In this document: positions 23,944 through 33,860 of the stretch, in pieces
Numbering within the stretch: the first letter of the stretch is position 1
Layout of the letters: the number at the start of each line of letters is the position of its first letter
NCBI RefSeq assembly: GCF_047511655.1
Contig: NC_133400.1
Location: 32,318,001 to 32,382,000 of the forward strand
DNA length: 64,000 bases
Direction of reading: 5' to 3'
DNA from: Castor canadensis
Taxonomy: Eukaryota > Chordata > Mammalia > Rodentia > Castoridae
Position numbers and translations under genes: made by a program
The notes under the pieces: generated by a model
Database searches by the model: none
What the model was told of the DNA's origin: nothing
What the model saw: only the letters and a program-made list of their open reading frames with translations

Positions 23944-23945
<2 letters not shown>
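23216..23945. other. Unassigned sequence with GT- and TA-rich runs
   Basis: A GT-rich run at 23581-23603 and (TA)n at 23662-23692. The layout suggests a repeat, but I cannot name it. No gene. Confidence 0.4.
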
Positions 23946-23996
<51 letters not shown>

Positions 23997-24014
23997 CACC
24001 ACCACCACCACCAA
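23946..24014. repeat. (AC)n microsatellite followed by (CCA)n
   Basis: About 24 uninterrupted AC units (23946-23993) pass into CCA units (23997-24014). Likely polymorphic. Open frames across it on both strands are artefacts of the repeat. Confidence 0.95.
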
Positions 24015-24261
24015 CCGCCACACCACACATTGTTTTCTAATTTTTCCCACTATAAAATCTGAACCTATCCTGCATCATGAGTGTCCTGAAGCATTAACTA
24101 TGCTTGTACGACTTAATTTTTAAGAGCTGTGCAATATCTATCTATCTGATAATTGCCAGGGAAGAATTAGGCAATGGAACAAAGGACCATGGGGACTGCC
24201 TGAGAACTCCCTCCTTTCAGGAGGGTTCTAGGTGCATTTCTGCCTGGAGCCAAGGGGAGGG

Positions 24262-24277
24262 CCTCTGGAGGGCGCTA
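24262..24277 (+). promoter_or_regulatory. CTCF-like motif (second best)
   Basis: CCTCTGGAGGGCGCTA differs from the CTCF core consensus CCASYAGRKGGCGCTR at two positions (3 and 6). Same orientation as the motif at 24531. Confidence 0.4.
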
Positions 24278-24530
24278 TGTTTCCAGAATTATTCTGAGAA
24301 ACAAGAAATTCCTGTATCTCCTCTGTATCTTCCCTCCTTCTGCTTCTTTCATCTTATGCTGTTTTTGAGATTTTTTTTTTGCTCTCAATTGCCTTGAAGC
24401 TCCTGATAATTGCTGCTTTGGGTGGATCTGCACAGGGTCTGGGTTCTGGGGCCAGCTGTGGATAGCCTATTTTTCCCTAACCTGCCAGGAATCTTCCGTT
24501 GTTAATTTCCTTGCACAATACCAGTATATA

Positions 24531-24544
24531 CCAGCAGATGGCGC
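24531..24544 (+). promoter_or_regulatory. CTCF core motif
   Basis: CCAGCAGATGGCGC fits the CTCF core consensus CCASYAGRKGGCRS at all 14 positions and lies in repeat-poor sequence. CTCF binding here is inferred from the motif alone; methylation of the CpG could block it. Confidence 0.6.
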
Positions 24545-25007
24545 TGTGAGCAAGTGCGTCTGCCGAGGTGTGATTTACACAAGCCCTTGAAGGCTTTAAA
24601 TATTTATCCACAAAATTCAATAAAGCTGTTCATCAAATCTAATGCTTGGAATTTGGGCAGCCCATGAAAATATTATAATATTTTGCCCGAGGTTCCAGAA
24701 TGCTCTTGTGTATGGCGTGTTTGTGGATTCCGACTCCTGATACTTGTTTCTCATCAGCAGGAAGGAATTCGTGTTACATATTCGAGGTTCTGCATGAGAC
24801 CAGGCCTGGGAGATCTTCCTAAAGATTTTCAGTAACTATTGTAGGATTTTCAAGCTCCTTACTTGATGGAGAAGTCCTTAAAGTTAGGTACTAGGCTTGA
24901 TCCTTTTCTATATCCAGGCATCTTGCAAGTGCCTGGCAGAGAGGAAGTACTTCATGCAACAAATGAATTCAGGGAGGGGGTAGATGGATACAGTTATTTT
25001 TTATTTT

Positions 25008-25009
<2 letters not shown>

Positions 25010-25040
<31 letters not shown>
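25010..25040. repeat. (TG)n microsatellite
   Basis: About 15 uninterrupted TG units. Confidence 0.95.
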
Positions 25041-25043
<3 letters not shown>

Positions 25044-25074
25044 ATGTATGCATGGTTTTGACCCCCTAAAAGGA

Positions 25075-25438
25075 TGTCATGGTTTGGTCAAACTGTGCCT
25101 CAATGGTCCATGTGTTAAAGGCATGGTACCTAGAGTGGCATTTTTGGGAGGTGGTGGAACCTTTAGGAGGTGAAGCCTTAGGTGGTTGGGGGAATGACCT
25201 TGAAAGGGATTGTGGAACCCCCGCCTCTTCCTCTTTCCCTTGCCTTCTGGCTGATGAGGTGAGCAGTTTTTGCTCTACTAGGTGTTCCTGTCACAATGCA
25301 CTGCCTTGCCACAAAGCCAATACCAAGGGGGATCAATGGATCATGGACTGGAACCTCCCAAACCAAGCCAAACAACCCTTTGTGCTTTGTAAGTTAATTA
25401 TCCCCAGGTATTTAACCATAGTAATGGAACTGATAACA
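25075..25438 (+). mobile_element. MaLR-type solo LTR
   Basis: Starts TGTCATGGTTTGG and ends AACA. It contains 'tgggaggtggtggaaccttt', 'ggcatggtacctag' and the near-terminal 'aaaccaagccaaacaaccct', with the rodent-type ending 'gtaagttaattatccccagg'. The LTR layout fits ERVL-MaLR elements. Flanking five-base repeats are not convincing. The frame 25079-25477 coincides with the LTR and is not a gene. Confidence 0.65.
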
Positions 25439-25889
25439 GAAGAGTTTGGAAATGTGTCTGGTGATCATGGTGGTTAAGTGTGTGAATGGGAGACAGGAGG
25501 TTCTCCTTTTGCATTTGGTGGACAGGACTGAGGGATGCTGGGCATGCAGGAAACAATTCAGCAAAAATAATTGTCCAAAATGCCTTTCAGAAGCCCTGAG
25601 TGGCTTTTTTTCCAACTGGTGATTCTAGACAAGTCAAGCACTTTTCCAAACCTCAGTAAAATGGAAATATAAACAATCACCTGATTAACTCATAGGAGAG
25701 TTGTGGGTTTCAAATAAGTGACTTTGCAAATTATAAAGCACTATATGATATAGTGACCTTCTTTGGCCCACAGTGATGCATAAGCCTGGCTTCTTTGACC
25801 CTGGTACTGCAACCAGCTGGGGGCTGAGTCACACAGGGAGAACTCATACCTGCTCCTACCTGGATCTTCAGTAGCTGTGTGTGTCAGCT
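25439..25889. other. Unassigned sequence, no gene
   Basis: A possible MIR-like piece at 25640-25745 ('tcagtaaaatggaaatat', 'gtttcaaataagtgactt'). Otherwise nothing seen. Confidence 0.4.
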
Positions 25890-26104
25890 CCATTCTTTTT
25901 CTAGTTGCTCAAGCCTTCTTTGATTCTTCCTTTTCTTTCACCTTCAAATTTCAATCCCTCAGCACTAATTTCCATTCTGTTTTTCAAATTTAGTTCAAAT
26001 GTGTCTCCTCTTCCCATTTTTCCTCCTTCTGTCCTCAGCCAGCTGTGGCCATGGACCTCCAGAATGAACCACAGATGCTACCTGATTTCAGGGCTTCCAC
26101 TCTT
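25890..26104 (+). repeat. LINE-2, left half (split by L1-F)
   Basis: 'tttcaatccctcagcactaa' and following sequence resemble the L2 region upstream of its 3' end. It breaks exactly at the L1-F duplication (26090-26104) and continues at 28171. Confidence 0.6.
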
Positions 26105-28170
26105 TTTAATTTTATCATTTTTGCATTTACTTATATGTGTATACACTGTTTGGGCTACCCTCTCCCCTCCACCACCACCTGCCTCCAGGCAGAACATGTT
26201 CTACCTGCCTGTTCTTTGATTTTGTAGAAGAAAAAAATATAAAAGATGATAAGAAAAACATGGTGTTTTTGCTAGTTTGAGATGAAGATAGCTATACAGG
26301 GATATTCCTTGTGTTGTTTCCATGCATATGTGTATTATAACCCAAATTTGTTCATCTGTACCAAAACTCTTCACTATTTCCTAGTCCCCTTCCCACAGTG
26401 GTTCCTGCCAGTTTAAAATTGCTATATTTGATCCTATACAGTGAGCATCTCAAACACATTCAAGTTTTTGGTTTCCTTCCTTTGCCTTATTCTTCACGTG
26501 TGTGGCCTTCCCTTAGTGTGACCTGTGCCCAATAATATTACTGCATTTGTTTTAGGTCTATAATCTGCATATGAGAGAGAACATGCGGTTTTGGCCTTCT
26601 TAGCCTGACTGACTTTACTTAAGATGATGTTCTCCAGTTCCATCCATTTACCTGCAAATGACAAAATTTCATTCTTTTTTGTGGCTGAATACAATTCATT
26701 GTGTATAAATACCACATTTTCTTAATCCATTTATCAATAGTGGGGCATCTTGGCTGTTTCCATAGCCTGGCTATTGTAAATAGTGCTGCAATAAACATGG
26801 GTGTGCAGGTGCCTTTGTAGTAACCTGAGTTGCAATCCTTCAGGTATATCCCTAGGAGTGGTATTGCTGGATCATATGGCAGATCTATGTTTAGTTTTTT
26901 AAAGAAGCTTCCATATTGTTTTCCAAAGTAGTTGTACTAGCTTACATTCCTACCAGCAGTGTATGAGGGTTCCTTTTTCCCCACATCCTCACCAACATTT
27001 GGTGTTTTTGATGATAGCTATTCTAACAGGAGTGAGCTAGAATCTTAGTGTGGTGGTTTTGATTTGCATTTCCTTTATGGCCAAAGATGGTGAGCATTTT
27101 TTCATGTGTTTTTTAGCCATTTGGATTTCTTCTTTTGAAAAAGTTTTGTTTAGTTCAGTTGCCCACTTCTTTATTTGGTCATTGATTTTGGGGGAGCAAA
27201 ATGTGTTGTTAAACTGCCAATTGTTTGTGTATTTTCTGCAGCTGCTTTTGTTGTTGAGTTCTAGTTTTATTGTACTGTGATCAGATAGTATGCAGTGGGT
27301 TATTTCAATTTTCTTACATTTTTGAGGCTTACTTTGTGGTCTAAGATATGGTCTATTTTGGAGAAAGTTCCATGGGCTGCTGAGAAGAATGTATATTGTG
27401 ATGTTGCTGGATGAAATATTCTGTAGACATCAGATAGGTCCATTTGAGCTACGGTGTCATTTAGGTCTAGGATTTCTTTGTTGATTTTTTTGTTTGGATG
27501 ACCTATCTATTGGTGATAGAGAGGTTTTAAAGTCTCCCATTACCACTGTGTTGGAGTCTCTGTGTGCTTTTAAGTCCTTTAGTGTATGTTTGATGAAATA
27601 GGGTGCACTGACATTGGGTGCATATAGGTTGATAATTGTTATTTCCTTTTGGATTTATTGCCCTTTTTGTTAGTATGAAGTGACCTTCTTTGTCTCATTT
27701 GACTAATGTAAGTTTGAAGTCTACTTTGTCTGATATCAGTATTGCTATCCCTCCCTGTTTTTTGGGGGGCGGTGGCTTGGCATATCTTCTAGTCTTTCAC
27801 CCTAAGCCAGTGTTTATTTCTGTCAATAAGGCAGGTCTCTTGTAAACAACAGATAGTTGGATCTTTTTTCATCCAGTTTGCCAAATGGTGTCTTTTGATG
27901 GGGGAGTTGAGTCTGTTGACATTCAGTGTTAATATGTTAATATGGTGAATCCTGCCATTTAGTTGTTTTTAGTTGTTTAAGGATTTGAGTGTGTGCAGCT
28001 GAATCAATGCTACTGTCTGATTATTTGCCTTTTCTTCTCCTGTGGTTTAGTACTCCCTGTTCTCTTGTGGTTTTGTTTGCTTTCATCTTCTGTGTATGGA
28101 ATTCCTTGCAGAATCTTCTGTAGTGGTGGTTTGGTGGCCATACATTGTTTTAGTTTCTGATTATTGTGGA
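26105..28170 (-). mobile_element. L1-F: 5'-truncated, internally deleted LINE-1
   Basis: A 15-bp duplication, AGGGCTTCCACTCTT, flanks it exactly (26090-26104 and 28171-28185). Reading plus to minus, it holds the 3' UTR, the ORF2 C-terminal part up to about 27196, then jumps to the ORF2 endonuclease region and ends in the 3' part of ORF1. Compared with L1-E, about 2.4 kb of ORF2 (46003-48417 in that copy), including the reverse transcriptase, is missing. It is diverged from the full-length copies and older than L1-C. Confidence 0.85.
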
Positions 28171-28610
28171 AGGGCTTCCACTCTTGCCTTCTCTGTGGCA
28201 TCTTCTCTGCAGTAGCCAGCGTGACCTCCAAGGGATGCACATTGGATTGTGAAGCTTCCCTGCTGGAAACCCTTCACTGACTTCCCAGTTTCCTGGGGAT
28301 CAGAGCCATTGGCCATGAGGCCTTGCATGCCGGGTCCCCTCTAACACCTTCTGGGACCTTATCACTTAGCAACTATCTTCTTGCTTAGCACAGTGAAACT
28401 ACCAAGCTCCTCCTTCCTCAGACATTTGTCCCTTGCTGTTCTTTCTACCCAGAATGCTCTTTGTCAGGTATAGTCTGTCTTCAGATCACAGGTCAGATGC
28501 CACTTCTCAAAGAAGCTTCTGCTGCACTTCTATTATAGACCAGTCCTACTAGGCATTTAATCTCTATTAGCTCATGAAACTTCTTTTACAATGCTAATAC
28601 TCTTTGAAAT
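28171..28610 (+). repeat. LINE-2, right half
   Basis: After the second copy of the duplication, L2 resumes with 'gcagtagccagcgtgacctc'. It runs through 'cagaatgctctttgtcaggt' and 'aagaagcttctgctgcactt', which match the L2 3' order (cctggaatgctct..., gaagccttccctg...). Confidence 0.7.
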
Positions 28611-28654
28611 GATCCAATTTGTTTTGATGTGTTTACTAGTTTCATCTATTAGAA

Positions 28655-28810
28655 TGTTACTGTCATGGTTGAGAATGGTGATACATACAGGCAATCCCAG
28701 CATTTGGGAGGCTAAGTCAGGAGAATGGTGAGTTGGAGGACAGTTTGGGCTGCATAGTGAGCTCAAGGCCAGCCTAGGTTATATAGCAAGATCCTGTTTA
28801 AAAAAAAAAA
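28655..28810 (+). repeat. B1-like SINE
   Basis: 'caatcccagcatttgggagg', 'aggccagcctaggttatata' and 'gcaagatcctgttt' are 7SL/B1-type landmarks in order, followed by an A run. Confidence 0.75.
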
Positions 28811-28875
28811 GAAATATACAAGGAAGGAGAGAAGAAAGAAAGGAAGGAAGGAAGAAAGGAAAGAAGGAAGGGAGC
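28801..28875. repeat. A-run and GGAA-rich tract
   Basis: An (A)n tail passes into GGAA/GAAA units (28818-28872), most likely grown from the SINE tail. Confidence 0.85.
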
Positions 28876-29323
28876 TGCCTAGTGCATGGCTAAATCTTAG
28901 TCAGTTTGTTGATGGACAGAGAGTGGCTATTAGATTTCTCATGGGGCCGCAGTCAAGCTGTTGGCCAGGCTCTGTCATCTGAAAGCTTGACTTGACTAGG
29001 GCTATAGGATGTGCTTTCAAGGCTGTCACCTACATGGCTATTGGAGGAGAGAGGGTCAGTTCCTGGCCACTTGGGTCTCTGCACAGAGCTGCTAATAACA
29101 TTGAAGCTAACTGCACCTAGCACAGGAAACCTAAGAGAAAGGGAGAAGTTGTGATTCCTTTTGTGACCTTATCACACATTGTCACATTTGCCACATGCTG
29201 TGTTAGAAGAGAGTCACTAAATCCAACCCAAAGTCAAGGGAGGTCAATAAGATGCCATCTTTTGGAGGGAGGTATGTTGCAGATTTGGTGGATCTATTTT
29301 AAAACTACCCAGGCCATCAGGCA
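28876..29323. other. Unassigned sequence, no gene
   Basis: Nothing recognised. Confidence 0.4.
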
Positions 29324-29700
29324 TGTTTTGGTTTAAATATAAAATGTCCCTACTGGCTCATGTGTTGAATGCTTAGTCCCTATCTGGTGGTGCTATTTTG
29401 GGAGGTTCTGAAAACTTTAAGAGGTAGGGCCTCCTAGATGGAGGAAGAAGGTCACTGGACCTTTGAAGATTGTAGTGGTCTTGGATCCCTTCCTCTCTCT
29501 CTTTTTCCAGGCTGGCTGTTAAGTTAACAGCCTCCTTCTCCACATGCTCCACCTGCCATGATGTTTGGCAGAACCAAAGTGATGGACCCAGATGACCATG
29601 GTCAGAAACTTCTAGAACTATGAGTCCAAATAAACCTTTCCTCTTTTAAAATTGTCTCTCTCAGGTCTTGATCATAGTGACAAAAAGTATGACTAACACA
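29324..29700 (+). mobile_element. MaLR-type solo LTR with near-perfect 5-bp flanks
   Basis: Begins TGTTTTGG and ends AACACA. It contains 'gtgctattttgggaggttct' and, near the 3' end, 'agtccaaataaacctttcct' with a poly(A) signal AATAAA. The flanks AGGCA (29319-29323) and AAGCA (29701-29705) look like a 5-bp duplication with one change. No internal region is present. It has the same general design as 25075-25438. Confidence 0.7.
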
Positions 29701-29705
29701 AAGCA

Positions 29706-30616
29706 CTAAATCCGGGACTTTTTTGCTGAGCTGCAAGATTCTCCATTGTACTTCCTCTAACTTTTTAAAACACATCACTGGAGACAAGGAGGCAGGAGGT
29801 GAAAATATGAATGACTAATGCACCTCTAATGAGATCACCTGTACTGATGTAGGGTCAGTAGTCTCCTCTTTGTCTCTGAAGGGGGCTGGGAAACACAGAC
29901 ATAGGTTTGATTTTTTTCTTCTTCCCATACTGACTTCACTTCTTTCAACATTGGTATTTGGTGGTGAGTGGCGCAGATACAGCTGGGTCCTCAAGCTATA
30001 ATCAATGAAGCCCCAGTGGTAACAACACACAATCCAAAGCCAAGGGAAACTTGTCTTGCAGAATCCTCGTTAATTGAAGTAATTAAATCAGCAGGAAGCC
30101 ATCTGAACAATTATCACACTACAAGCAAAAACTCATTTTGAGGCCTCAGTATAAACATTCTAATAAATAGCTATTAGTTTATATTTGTAAATACCATCAG
30201 CCTATAAGGAAATTTGCTAATAGATTTTTAATTAAGGAGAACCACACAATTATAATAGAGCTGTCCTGCCTTCTTTTCAATATCCCTCCCCTGGTATGAG
30301 TATGGAGGCTTCAACTCACTTTGAAAAATTGGCTTGATTTCTCTTGGCCAAGGTGGCTGGCTGATGGTGTTTTTGGAACATAGACTAGATTACTGGAGTC
30401 ACTATGTATGGACAGGAGGAGGAAGCCAGGAGCTTGGTACCATGAAAGAAACAAAGTTCACATAGAAATCTACTTGATTTTGTTGTCAGAGGGCTGAATA
30501 ATAGAACACAGGAATCCTGACTCAGGTAGTGTGCACAGGTGTATATGTGAACTTCTCCCCCTTGAAAGCTGATGGTAACTTTTTAAGGAATATTAACAAC
30601 TGACTTTTTCTTTCCT
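29706..30616. other. Unassigned sequence, no gene
   Basis: Nothing recognised. AT-rich at 30060-30260. Confidence 0.4.
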
Positions 30617-30717
30617 AAAAAAGTATATTTCATGAATTTGTGTGTCATCCTTGTGCAGGGGCCATGCTAATCTCTGTATCATTCCAATTTTAGTGTATGT
30701 GCTGCTGAAGTGAGCAC
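30617..30717 (-). pseudogene. RNU6: U6 snRNA pseudogene
   Basis: The minus strand follows U6 along its full length: 'gtgctcacttcagcagcaca' at the 5' end, 'aaaattggaatgatacagag' in the middle, 'ttagcatggcccctgcacaa' and 'ggatgacacacaaattcatg' near the 3' end. U6 works in the spliceosome. Many C-to-T type changes at former CpGs and a loss of about two bases after 'cagag' mark a dead copy. No clear flanking duplication was found. Confidence 0.9.
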
Positions 30718-30764
30718 AATAGCCAACTTTTTCAAAAAGGAATTTATCCTTTTTGAAGTTCTTT

Positions 30765-30920
30765 CCACTACATCATCCCATTAATCCTCACCAGAACCTT
30801 GTATGGTACACAACACAGTTGTGACTAAACCCACATCTGGAGGCAGATGTGAATTAATGTCACTCAGTGAGTCAATGACACACTGTGGACTACCCAGGGT
30901 TCCTAGCTAGTTCTTGTCTT
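30765..30920 (-). repeat. MIR, reverse orientation
   Basis: 'cattaatcctcaccagaacc' and 'gtcactcagtgagtcaatga' follow the reversed MIR order. Confidence 0.6.
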
Positions 30921-31009
30921 ACTTCAACTTGATGTTGCCTGGTATACCTTTAATATACAGCTGCCTAATTATTTGGACCTCACTTGAGAGAATCTAAAGA
31001 TCGTTTCTA

Positions 31010-31285
31010 GATCACAGTTTGAGGCCAGCCCCAGAAAAAAAGTTAGTAAGACTCTATCTCAAAAACAAGCCTGGCATCATGGCACTTATGCCTATGGTCC
31101 CAGCTGCTCAGGAGTCAGAAGTAGGAGGATTGTGGTCTGAGGCCATCCAAGGCAAAGTTAGTGTGAGAACCTGTCTGGTAAAATAAAAAATAAAAGCAAA
31201 AAGACTGAGGGGGAGCATGGCTCAAGGGGTAGAGCATTTACCTAGCAAGCCAGGGTGCTCAATTCCCAGTACTATTAGGATAAGA
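31010..31285 (+). repeat. B1-like plus ID-like composite SINE
   Basis: Landmarks in order: 'tatgcctatggtcccagctg' and 'gaagtaggaggattgtggtc' (7SL/B1-like), then after an A-rich linker 'catggctcaaggggtagagc' and 'caattcccagtactat' (ID-like). Same two-part plan as 1780-1965, preceded by a further partial B1-like piece at 31010-31070. Confidence 0.75.
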
Positions 31286-32284
31286 AGGCCCCTTTCTAAG
31301 ACAAGAACCCTAACCCCTTGCATTTACACAGCAGTGGGTGAAATCTATCTACTAGAGGTTTCAATTTTACATGAGAACTGAAGATCTAAGCTTTCTGGGA
31401 CAAAGTAGGGACTCCCTTGCCCATCACTTCTTATCAGGTCTATTCTTTGTCGATAATGTGGGGAAACCACAGCAGAATGAAAATATGAATTTCTTTGGTG
31501 TATTTTCAGAAGATACCTGTGTTAATGTTTCCCTTACTATATTCAATTTAACATCTTGGAATCAGATAACCCATCCATTCTTTTCCCAATTCAAGTTCCA
31601 AATTGGGGTTTTTTGCTTGGGTTCAGCATTCACCAGCTATGTTATGGGCACACCCACATTCCCCCTTCTTTGAAATTTCCATGGCAGAATAATATGAGAA
31701 AGTTCTTACTTGACACACAGAGTAGTCTGTAATATGCTAACATTTCAGTATCATGTTAGCATTGCATTAAGCTAATATGACACTAATTCAAGATGACAGG
31801 AGAAATGACTAATACAATAAGACCTTTGTTTAGTTCCCTAGGGCTGCCACGAGTATCTGATATAATTCACCTGAAACTTCCCAAGCATGGGACAATTATT
31901 GAAAATGGAAGGCCCTGCAAAACAGAAACAACTGGATGTTTCCCGCTTGCCTCTTCCTGCTTCCCTCCCCACCCTCACAGTCCAATTCTTGGGAAGCAGA
32001 AGGATGAAGAGAGGTGGAATGGGAGGTATGCTTAGTTGAATGCATTGTGCTTTGGAATGGCAGACCAGGTGTATGCTCTGCCAATGATTGATCTTGGAAA
32101 AGTTACTCACATTTCCGGTAAAAAATACTACATAACTTCTTGGGGCAGTTATGAAGATTAAATAAGGTGAATCATACATAGGAAGTGTTGAAGAAATGAT
32201 GGTGAAACAATGACAGCACCTTATTTTGCTGGACCTAGAAACAGAATTTTTTGGAAAGCCTTTGGATCTCCAGAAAGCTGAAAT
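31286..32284. other. Unassigned sequence, no gene
   Basis: The frames 31371-31673 and 31838-32179 (minus) show no recognisable domain or splice context. No repeat named. Confidence 0.4.
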
Positions 32285-32885
32285 AAAGCATACGGTAATT
32301 ATTTTTTGTTATTGGCTGATTTCATTGAGCATCATGTTCTTGAGGCTTATTCATGTTGCAACATGTGTCAGAATTTATTTCCCTTTTAAGGCTGAATAAT
32401 ACCCCATCATATGTATATGCCCCATTTTATTTATCCATATATCTATTGATGGACTTCTGGGTTGCTTCCACCCTTCCGTTGTGAATAATGTGCTACGAAC
32501 ATTGGTGTGTAGCAATCTCTTTGAGAACCTGCTTCCAATACTTTTCCATATACCCAGAAGTACAATTACTGGTCATATAGTAATTCTAATTTTAACTTTT
32601 TGAGGCAATGGCATCCTGTTTCCATAGCAGCTATACTGTTTGATATTCCTGCCATTAGCACACAAGGGTTCCAATTTCTCCATATTCTTGACAACATTTG
32701 TTATTACCAGCCTATTTTTTTGCCCCATATGTTAGCCTTATTAATGGGTATGAGGTGATACCTTATGGTGGTTTTGATTTACATTTCCCTAATGATGAAT
32801 GATTATGAATATCTTTTTATGTGCTGCTTGGCCATTTGTATACCATCTTTGGAGAAAGGATCCCTTGTCTATTTTTTAATTGTCT

Positions 32886-32975
32886 TTTTTGTTTTGGTGG
32901 TGGTGCAGGGGATTGACCTCAGGGCCTTGTGTGTGCTAGACAAGTACTCTACCAGTGAGCTACATCCCCAGCACA
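32886..32975 (-). repeat. tRNA-derived SINE
   Basis: Reversed: 'gctggggatgtagctcactg', 'gtagagtacttgtctagcac', 'ccctgaggtcaatcccc'. Inserted in the ancient L1. Slightly different from the ID units with 'gagttcaaacc'. Confidence 0.75.
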
Positions 32976-33514
32976 GTTTATGTTGTTGAGTTATAGGAGT
33001 TTTTATATGTTCTAGAAACCCCTTATCAAATATATGATTTGCAAGTATTTTCAAATATTTTCCATCTTCTGTAAGTTGCTTTTTCAGTCTGTTATTTTAT
33101 CATTTTTTGCACTCGAATTTTAAATTTTGTTTCAGTACAGTTTGTCTATTTTTACTTTTTCTTTTTTTGCCTCTGTGATTTTGGTGTTTTATCCAGGAAA
33201 TTCTTACCAAATCCAATGTCACAGACTTTTTCTTGTGTTTTCTTCTTAGAGTTTCATGGTTGAGTTCTTATGTGTAGGATTTTAGTCTATCTTGAGTTCA
33301 TTTTGGGATGTTGTATAAGGTAAGATTCCAACTTCATTTATGTGTAGACATCTAGTATTCCTAACATACCCTTTGTTATAAAGATCATCTTTTCCTCATT
33401 GAATGGTCTTTGTACCCCTGTAACCATATACGTGAAGGTTTTTTCTGGACTCTCTGTTTTATTCTACTTGAATATTTGTTTATTTTTATGATGGTACTAG
33501 ACTGTCTATTTATT

Positions 33515-33642
33515 TTCTTGAGCTAGGTCTTGCTATGCAGCCCAGGTGGGCTATGTAGCCCAGGCTGACCTTGAACTCATGATCATGCTGCCTTAGCTGT
33601 CTGAGTGCTGAGGTTACAGATGTGTGTCACTACACCAGATTT
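33515..33642 (-). repeat. B1-like SINE
   Basis: 'gctatgtagcccaggctgac', 'cttgaactcatgatcatgct' and 'gagtgctgaggttacagatg' are the reversed B1 landmarks. Confidence 0.85.
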
Positions 33643-33715
33643 GTAAGTTTTGGAATCAGGAAATACAAGATCTTCTTTTTCAAGATTGATTGACTATTTG
33701 GAGCACCTTGAGATT

Positions 33716-33728
33716 TCATATGATTTTT
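33716..33728. repeat. Target duplication of L1-B, left copy
   Basis: TCATATGATTTTT, repeated exactly at 42633-42645. It defines the ends of L1-B. Confidence 0.9.
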
Positions 33729-33785
33729 CTTTTCTTTCTTTCTTTCTTTTATTATTCATATGTGCATACAAGGCTTGGGTCATTT

Positions 33786-33860
33786 CTCCCCCCTGCCCCC
33801 ACCCCCTCCCTTACCACCTACTCTGCTCCCTCCCTCTCCCCTCCACCCCCTCAACACCCA
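33786..33860 (-). other. G-rich 3' UTR tract of L1-B
   Basis: C-rich on the plus strand; on the sense strand it has many runs of three to six G. Same position as in L1-C, L1-D and L1-E. Confidence 0.8.

Larger units (their letters stand above)
24100..25009. other. Low-repeat stretch with CTCF-type motifs
   Basis: The longest part of this region without an obvious repeat, with more CpGs than its surroundings (for example 24534-24570 and 24725-24785). It reads like conserved non-coding sequence. The two CTCF-type matches are listed separately. A faint MIR or L2-like piece lies at 24900-24965. Confidence 0.4.
32285..33728 (-). mobile_element. Ancient L1 (L1M-type), 3' part of ORF2
   Basis: Contains the reversed ORF2 3' series: 'aggctgaataataccccatc', 'gtgaataatgtgctacgaac', 'ttgatttacatttccctaat', then 'gtctatcttgagttcatttt' and 'ctctgttttattctactt'. 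It is interrupted by a tRNA-type SINE (32886-32975), a B1-like SINE (33515-33642), L1-B and L1-E. It resumes at 42646 and 49549, so these pieces are one original element. Confidence 0.8.

Noticed and set aside
23842-24123. Frames with long threonine-histidine or cysteine-valine runs
   Set aside because: Translation of the (AC)n microsatellite.
25079-25477. 132-aa frame on plus
   Set aside because: Coincides with the MaLR-type LTR; no protein similarity recognised.
28818-28872. GGAA-rich run resembling an ETS-responsive microsatellite
   Set aside because: It is attached to the SINE tail and mixed with GAAA units; ordinary tail expansion is enough to explain it.
31371-31673. 100-aa frame in a repeat-poor region
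   Set aside because: No domain, signal or splice context; length is within chance for AT-rich DNA.
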